A stretch of 50,110 nt of DNA, taken from assembly GCA_004299555.1 (NCBI GenBank), contig SCQU01000027.1, forward strand, positions 1 to 50,110. Direction: 5' to 3'. The notes beneath the pieces were generated by a model. The model had not been told where the DNA came from and searched no databases. It was given only the letters and a program-made list of their open reading frames with translations. Shown here piece after piece: positions 45,706 to 50,110 of the stretch. The stretch comes from Rhodanobacteraceae bacterium (lineage in GTDB: Bacteria; Pseudomonadota; Gammaproteobacteria; Xanthomonadales; Rhodanobacteraceae). Position 1 is the stretch's first letter. Each line of letters opens with the position of its first letter. Position numbers and translations under genes: made by a program.

Positions 45706-47226
45706 ATGAAGCGACGCATCGTGCTCACGCTGCTTGCCGCCATCGTCATCGCCGGCGGCCTGCTGACGATGGGCCTGCCACGCGCGCAGGCCGAGCGCAG
45801 CGTCGAGTTTCCAGCCGGACTTGCCTGGTTCAACGTGAACCGTCCGCTCACGTTGGCAGACCTGCGTGGACGTGCGGTATTGCTGGATTTCTTCACCCCG
45901 GGCTGCATCAACTGCATCCACATGCTGCCGGCTGAAAGGCAGCTCGAACATCACTTCGGCACCCGGTTGGTGGTGGTCGGCATCGACTCGCCCAAGTTCA
46001 CCGCGTCGACAACCCGGGCGGGGCTGGAAGCGTTCATCCAGCGCTACAGCCTCGGCCATCCCATCGTGCTGGACCCAACCATGGACCTGTGGAACGCGTA
46101 CGGCGTCCAGGCCTGGCCGACCTTGGTGTTGCTGGGGCCGAACGGCGACGTCCTGCGCACCTTCATCGGCGAACAATCGTACGCGCAACTTGCGGCACCC
46201 GTGGAAGCCGCACTCAAGGATGCGCCGCCCGCGTCGAAACTGCCCAGGCTGCCGCTGCAACCCATCGTGTTCCAGGCGCACGCGCTGGCGACGCCCGGCG
46301 GCATCGCGGTATCCCCAACGCTCGTGGCCATCGCCGATGCCAGCCACAACCGCGTCATCCTCGCTGGCCACGGCGGCGCGTTGCGCGCGGTGATCGGCAA
46401 CGGTTGCGCAGGCGACGCCGACGGCAGCTACACCGGCGCCAGATTCAACCGCCCGCATGGGCTCACGTTCCACGCGGGCGCTTTATACGTCGCCGACACC
46501 GGCAACCAGCTGCTCCGCCGCATCGACCTCGCAACGCACACGGTCACGACGATTGCCGGCGACGGCCAGCGCGGCTTCGATACACGCGGGCGGTTCCCCG
46601 CGCGCGCGGCCACGCTCAATTCGCCTTGGGACGTCGCCTGGCACACCGGCCAGCTGTATGTCTCGATGGCCGGTGACCACCAGATCTGGCGCTACGATCC
46701 CGCCAGCCAATCGATTGGCGCGTGGGCAGGCACCGGCGCGGAAGGCCTGGTGGACGGTTCCCGCGGCGAGGCCGAATTCGCGCAACCAAGCGGCCTGACT
46801 ACCCACGGCAACACCTTGTACGACGTCGACCCGGAATCCTCCTCGGTCCGCGCGATCGCGCTGCCAGAGGGCAAGGTACGCACCTTGGCGGGCAGCGGAT
46901 TGTTCGACTTTGGCTTGCGCGACGGCGCCGCCGGCCATGCACTGCTGCAGCACGCTGAAGGCATCGCATGGAACGATGGCAGCCTGTATGTCGCCGACAC
47001 CTTCAACAACGCGTTGCGCAAGCTCGATCCAGCAACACACCAAGTAAGCACGGTCGCCGCGCTGCTTGATCGCCCGCTGGCGATCGCGCCGTTGGCGGCC
47101 GACGTGCTGCTCGTGGCCGAAGGCAACGGCAACCGGATCGACGCGGTCCACCTGCCGGACGGCAAGGTGTCGCCATGGCCCATCGCCGGCTTGCACGCGC
47201 CAACCGCCTCCGCGTGTCGACGCTGA
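45706..47226 (+). CDS. Exported thioredoxin-like protein with NHL repeats
   Basis: A 506-residue protein with an N-terminal signal or anchor (about 5-24). A thioredoxin-like domain (about 35-160) has the redox motif CINC (Cys67, Cys70) in LLDFFTPGCINCIHML and the cis-Pro AWPTLVLL. A C-terminal NHL propeller (about 180-490) has repeats such as RPHGLTFHAGALYVADTGNQ and AEGIAWNDGSLYVADTFNNA. This domain pair resembles NHLRC2-type proteins; bacterial members have unknown targets. It lies 18 bp after tpm, likely co-transcribed. Confidence 0.87.
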   Translation: MKRRIVLTLLAAIVIAGGLLTMGLPRAQAERSVEFPAGLAWFNVNRPLTLADLRGRAVLLDFFTPGCINCIHMLPAERQLEHHFGTRLVVVGIDSPKFTASTTRAGLEAFIQRYSLGHPIVLDPTMDLWNAYGVQAWPTLVLLGPNGDVLRTFIGEQSYAQLAAPVEAALKDAPPASKLPRLPLQPIVFQAHALATPGGIAVSPTLVAIADASHNRVILAGHGGALRAVIGNGCAGDADGSYTGARFNRPHGLTFHAGALYVADTGNQLLRRIDLATHTVTTIAGDGQRGFDTRGRFPARAATLNSPWDVAWHTGQLYVSMAGDHQIWRYDPASQSIGAWAGTGAEGLVDGSRGEAEFAQPSGLTTHGNTLYDVDPESSSVRAIALPEGKVRTLAGSGLFDFGLRDGAAGHALLQHAEGIAWNDGSLYVADTFNNALRKLDPATHQVSTVAALLDRPLAIAPLAADVLLVAEGNGNRIDAVHLPDGKVSPWPIAGLHAPTASACRR

Positions 47227-47449
47227 CCCCGGACACCTTCGAAGAACCATCGCGAGCGATGGCAGGTGGCGGGACGCCGGAACGGAGGAAGCGGAAGCGT
47301 ACACGAAGTACGCGAGCATGGACTCGCCGCCCCGGCGGCTCGCCCTTCGGGTCATTCGCTTGGGGAATGTTCGCTCCGGCATCGTGCCTCCGCAGTCGAG
47401 CGCCACCGACACGCAAACTGCCGAGCGCAGCAGGTCATTCGAAGGTTTA
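47227..47449. other. Hairpin-rich gap between convergent genes
   Basis: 223 bp between the convergent NHL protein and MFS genes. It contains several stems, for example CCATCGC-GAG-CGATGG near 47247-47262, GCGTAC/GTACGC near 47297-47313, and GCCGCC/GGCGGC near 47329-47342. The inner core CATGGA occurs in a CGAG/CTCG stem. No coding frame is convincing. It may contain another member of the structured-repeat group or a bidirectional terminator. Confidence 0.4.
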
Positions 47450-48718
47450 TCACGGCATCGCGCCGCGCGACATCGGTGTCGGCGGGGTGACGGTGTTCTG
47501 TGGCAGTGGCGGCAGGCGGTACAAGCCGAGCGCGATCGCCAGCCCGGCCAGCGCCATGGCGCCGACAAACCACACCACGCCGTTCCAGCCGTCCGCCGCG
47601 TAGAACAAACCACCACACGCACCCGCAATGCTCGACCCCATGTAATAGCAAAACAGGTACAACGACGCCGCATGCGCCTTGGCCGGCCCCGCACGCCGTC
47701 CCACCCAGCTGCTGACCACCGAGTGCCCGCCAAAAAAACCGAAGGTCAGCACGATGACGCCAAGGAGGATCGCCCACAGGGGCGACAGCAGCGTCAGTGC
47801 GGTACCGGCCAGCAGCAGTGCCAGCATCGACCACAGCACCTTGCGGCGTCCCAATCGCCCTGCCAGATGACCAACCCACGGTGAGCTGAAGGTACCGATC
47901 AGGTAAATCACGAAGATCGCGCCAACGACGGCCTGGCTGAGGTTGTACGGCGGAGCCAGCAGGCGATAGCCGATGTAGTTGTAGACGGTGACGAACGCAC
48001 CCAGCAACAGGAAGCCTTCCGCAAACAGCCACGGCAAACCCCGATCATGGAAAATCACTCCGAAGCGTTGCGCCAGGGCGCGCCGGCTCAAAGGCTGCGG
48101 CACGAAGTGGCGTGACGGCGGCAGCAGACGCCAGAACGCCAGCGCGCACCCGGCGCCAAGCAACGCGACCACGATGACGCCGGCGCGCCAGCCCGCAAAA
48201 TCGGTCAGCACACCGGTAATGAGCCGACCGCTCATGCCGCCAATCGCGTTGCCGCTGATGTAGAGCCCCATGCCGAGCCCGATCGATGCGATATCCATCT
48301 CTTCGGCAAGGTAGGTCATCGCAACGGCAGGCAGGCCGCTCAGCGCCAGCCCCAGCAGTGCGCGCACCACCAGGAACGAGGTCCAGTTGGGCATCCACAC
48401 CGACAGCAGCGTCAGCAGCGCAGACGCCGCCAGCGAACCGACCATGACCGGCTTGCGGCCGATGGCGTCCGACACCGCGCCGGCAAACAGCATCGCGACC
48501 GCGAGCACGCCCGTGGTCAGCGACAACGACAGCGCGCTGACGGCTTCGTTGACGCCATAATCGCGCGTGAACTCGGGCAGCAGCGGCTGTACGCAATACA
48601 GCAGCCCGAAGGTCGCCAGTCCGGCCGCAAACAGCGCCAGGTTGATGCGATGAAACGCCGCCGTGCCGCGATGGACAAAATCAGGCGGGGTACTCCCGGT
48701 GCTGGGCGCGGCGATCAT
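47450..48718 (-). CDS. MFS transporter, YnfM-like
   Basis: A 422-residue inner-membrane transporter with about 12 helices. The A-motif region AGAVSDAIGRKPVMVGSLAA follows helix 2. The helix 4-5 region has RALLGLALSGLPAVAMTYLA and YISGNAIGGMSGRLITGVL, as in the arabinose-efflux-like / YnfM branch. Helix 1 has FGLLYCVQPLLPEFTRDYGV, also typical. The substrate is not known. It converges with the NHL protein gene. Confidence 0.86.
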   Translation of the reverse strand: MIAAPSTGSTPPDFVHRGTAAFHRINLALFAAGLATFGLLYCVQPLLPEFTRDYGVNEAVSALSLSLTTGVLAVAMLFAGAVSDAIGRKPVMVGSLAASALLTLLSVWMPNWTSFLVVRALLGLALSGLPAVAMTYLAEEMDIASIGLGMGLYISGNAIGGMSGRLITGVLTDFAGWRAGVIVVALLGAGCALAFWRLLPPSRHFVPQPLSRRALAQRFGVIFHDRGLPWLFAEGFLLLGAFVTVYNYIGYRLLAPPYNLSQAVVGAIFVIYLIGTFSSPWVGHLAGRLGRRKVLWSMLALLLAGTALTLLSPLWAILLGVIVLTFGFFGGHSVVSSWVGRRAGPAKAHAASLYLFCYYMGSSIAGACGGLFYAADGWNGVVWFVGAMALAGLAIALGLYRLPPLPQNTVTPPTPMSRGAMP

Positions 48719-48756
48719 GCCTCATGATAGCCGCCGCACCGCACCCGCATGCCGCA

Positions 48757-48939
48757 TCAGCGCCCGCGCCAGTGCCCGCCAATCCAGACACCGCCGCGCG
48801 CCCAGTGCCCCGGCACCCACACCGCAGCCGGCGCCACCACGGCCACGCGAGCACGCGGCGGTGCGACGATGCAGCCGCCCAGCGTGCCGCAACCCAGCAG
48901 CACCAGACCTGACAGCCACCACCCGCATTTGCGTTGCAT
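48757..48939 (-). CDS. Small lipoprotein with tryptophan-rich repeats (YXWGXW type)
   Basis: A 60-residue protein. The signal has a lipobox-like LGGC with Cys23, followed by about 37 residues with VWVPGHWARGGVWIGGHWR at the end. This repeat unit (W-PGHW) is seen in small envelope proteins of the YXWGXW group, with unknown function. A good Shine-Dalgarno (AGGAGA) precedes the ATG at 48939. The upstream frame extension is not coding. Confidence 0.7.
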   Translation of the reverse strand: MQRKCGWWLSGLVLLGCGTLGGCIVAPPRARVAVVAPAAVWVPGHWARGGVWIGGHWRGR

Positions 48940-49135
48940 GCACGTCTCCTCGTTGGCCCCTGCGCCTACCAACGCGCAGGGCACGACCGCGTTGATACGC
49001 GAATGGACCTGATTCAGGCGGCATGCACGAAGCTGACTCGACCCCATATGACCCGGACCGCGATCACGCAATTTTAGCGAACGCCCCACGCCGACCCGTC
49101 ATCATCAAGCTTCGTTCCTTGTGAGGATGCATACG

Positions 49136-49681
49136 ATGCGTACATTCCCAACCCGCACGGCACTATTCGCCGCGTTGCTTGCCTGCGCCCCGCTGGCCTT
49201 TGCGGCGACCCCGGCGCCCGCCAACAGCGCAAGCACGGGGTCTTCGGCACAATCGATGCACCATGGCGGCGAGCACATGCGCGGCCACCGGATGGGGCTG
49301 CTCGACCAGTTGAACCTTACCGAAGCCCAACACGCCAGCATTCGCGAGCTCCAGCAGCAAAGTTTCGCGGCTGCACGCCCGGCCATGCAGGCCTTGCGCG
49401 AGCAGCGCATCGCGTTCGAGCGCGCGACCCCCGGCAGCGCGGATTACCAGACCGCAGCCAACGCGCTGGCACAAGCCGAGTCCACTGCCGTGCATGCGCG
49501 GGTACTGCGCGAAGCGGACCTGCGCAGCAAGATCTACAACGTGCTGACGCCGGCCCAGCGCACCCAGCTGGCAAGCCTCAAGCAGCAACGCGAAGCCAAG
49601 CAGGAGGGGTGGCGCAAAGCGCACATGCGCCACACGATGACGCCAACCGCCACACCCGCGCCGGCCGCATCATCCCGCTAG
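49136..49681 (+). CDS. Spy/CpxP family periplasmic chaperone-like protein
   Basis: A 181-residue exported protein with a Sec signal ending at AFA near residue 23. A His-rich stretch (HHGGEHMRGHRMG) follows. The helical Spy domain has two LTxxQ-like motifs, LNLTEAQHASI and VLTPAQRTQLASL. Family members are periplasmic chaperones or metal-responsive envelope stress proteins. I chose the ATG at 49136 because GAGG lies 9 nt upstream; GTG 49121 and ATG 49127 are alternatives. A perfect 13-bp hairpin follows the stop. Confidence 0.87.
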   Translation: MRTFPTRTALFAALLACAPLAFAATPAPANSASTGSSAQSMHHGGEHMRGHRMGLLDQLNLTEAQHASIRELQQQSFAAARPAMQALREQRIAFERATPGSADYQTAANALAQAESTAVHARVLREADLRSKIYNVLTPAQRTQLASLKQQREAKQEGWRKAHMRHTMTPTATPAPAASSR

Positions 49682-49704
49682 GGACCCTGATTTTGCTGCT
49701 CATT

Positions 49705-49737
49705 CCGGGCCACCGCGGTCTTGTCGCGGTGGCCCGG
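49705..49737. terminator. Strong hairpin downstream of the Spy-like gene
   Basis: CCGGGCCACCGCG (49705-49717), loop GTCTTGT, then CGCGGTGGCCCGG (49725-49737) is a perfect 13-bp stem. It starts 24 bp after the stop codon. No U tract follows, so termination may need Rho, or the stem may protect the mRNA 3' end. Confidence 0.5.
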
Positions 49738-49789
49738 CTGCGTTTGAGGACCGCAAACGCGAATGCCGCAGGCAGCACGCAGCGCGAGC

Positions 49790-49886
49790 GCCAGGGATGG
49801 CCCGAGTCGACCGGCCCGCGGCATTTCCCGCTTGCGGGCGCGTGTCCAGAACAAACCGCTCCCGGATATCGCTTCGCGATTCCGGG
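49790..49886. repeat. Structured intergenic repeat, degenerate copy
   Basis: This gap holds GCCA-GGGA-TGGC (49790-49801), CCCGC-TT-GCGGG (49827-49838) and CCCGGA-T-ATCGC-TTC-GCGAT-TCCGGG (49861-49886). The first repeats the CAGGGATG core seen at 3860, 4139 and 4287, and the last resembles the CGGAT-type stem of those elements. Nothing else with a coding signal lies between 49738 and 50092. Confidence 0.5.
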
Positions 49887-50092
49887 ATAACGATCAAAAC
49901 CAGGGCGCCCGCAAGCCACGCGGCACACGTTGGCGGCAATACGCCGCGGCCGTTCACCTGCCGCTCCGCCGTTTCGTTTTCGGGTCAGGCCCTGAGGTTT
50001 CCCCACGAATAGTTCCCTGCAATCAGCATCTTGGGTGGTGATTGCGGAACAGTGCACGCATGGCGTGGTCGTTTCCTTTGGGTTACGAAGCC

Positions 50093-50110
50093 AGAGGAGG
50101 CCCCACCATG
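50093..50110 (+). promoter_or_regulatory. Ribosome-binding site and start codon of a gene leaving the window
   Basis: AGAGGAGG (50093-50100) lies 7 nt before ATG at 50108-50110, an ideal Shine-Dalgarno arrangement. The coding sequence continues beyond the window, so the product is unknown. Confidence 0.6.

Overview
The window is GC-rich, densely coded DNA from a gammaproteobacterium, most likely of the Xanthomonadales (Lysobacterales), with a Rhodanobacteraceae-like flavour. The support is indirect: a Kdo kinase beside a heptosyltransferase I, an STN-type TonB receptor driven by a FecI/FecR pair, many secreted peptidases, and hairpin-rich intergenic repeats. No phage, integrase, transposase or CRISPR was seen.

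Layout. 0-0.3 kb: 4.5S SRP RNA and tRNA-Ser(GGA). 0.7-3.8 kb: an MBL hydrolase plus an LPS inner-core group (kdkA, waaC, a DUF6165 gene). 3.8-4.4 kb: a complete tRNA-Ser(CGA) set among duplicated tRNA ends and hairpin repeats. 4.5-8.3 kb: lytic transglycosylase, greB, rimO. 8.4-14.9 kb: a 154-bp five-hairpin repeat, a 5.4-kb glycine-repeat autotransporter broken by one frameshift, and a sulfotransferase. 15.1-21.0 kb: a tightly overlapping operon for pyroglutamyl-peptide and 5-oxoproline use (pcp, two paired membrane proteins of the DUF969/DUF979 families, pxpABC, with a HIT protein and a dienelactone-hydrolase-like protein at its head). 21.0-24.1 kb: lipoprotein, dcd, apbC, DUF2147 protein. 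24.1-38.3 kb: a secreted cyanophycinase-like protein opposite a signal-responsive uptake and degradation cluster: ECF sigma, FecR, TonB receptor, M14 carboxypeptidase, penicillin-acylase-type Ntn amidase, M19 dipeptidase-like protein, class IV aminotransferase and a sulfotransferase-like protein. 38.3-50.1 kb: housekeeping and stress genes (RidA, msrB-msrA, alcohol dehydrogenase, two MFS transporters, urocanase, exported carbonic anhydrase, thiopurine methyltransferase, thioredoxin-NHL protein, small lipoprotein, Spy-like chaperone), then the start codon of a gene that continues past the window.

How the parts work together. The pcp/pxp operon forms a complete route from pyroglutamyl peptides to glutamate, including a likely 5-oxoproline carrier. 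The 25-38 kb cluster looks like a cell-surface-signalled system that imports a peptide-like compound and cuts it at amide, C-terminal and dipeptide bonds before transamination. Its substrate is unknown, and it is the best candidate here for an undescribed system.

The second theme is structural DNA. At least three intergenic places share hairpins with a CA(G/T)GGATG core. One forms a MITE-like element with imperfect terminal inverted repeats, and others are interleaved with partial copies of a tRNA-Ser gene. All assignments are by reading motifs and context; no database search was possible.
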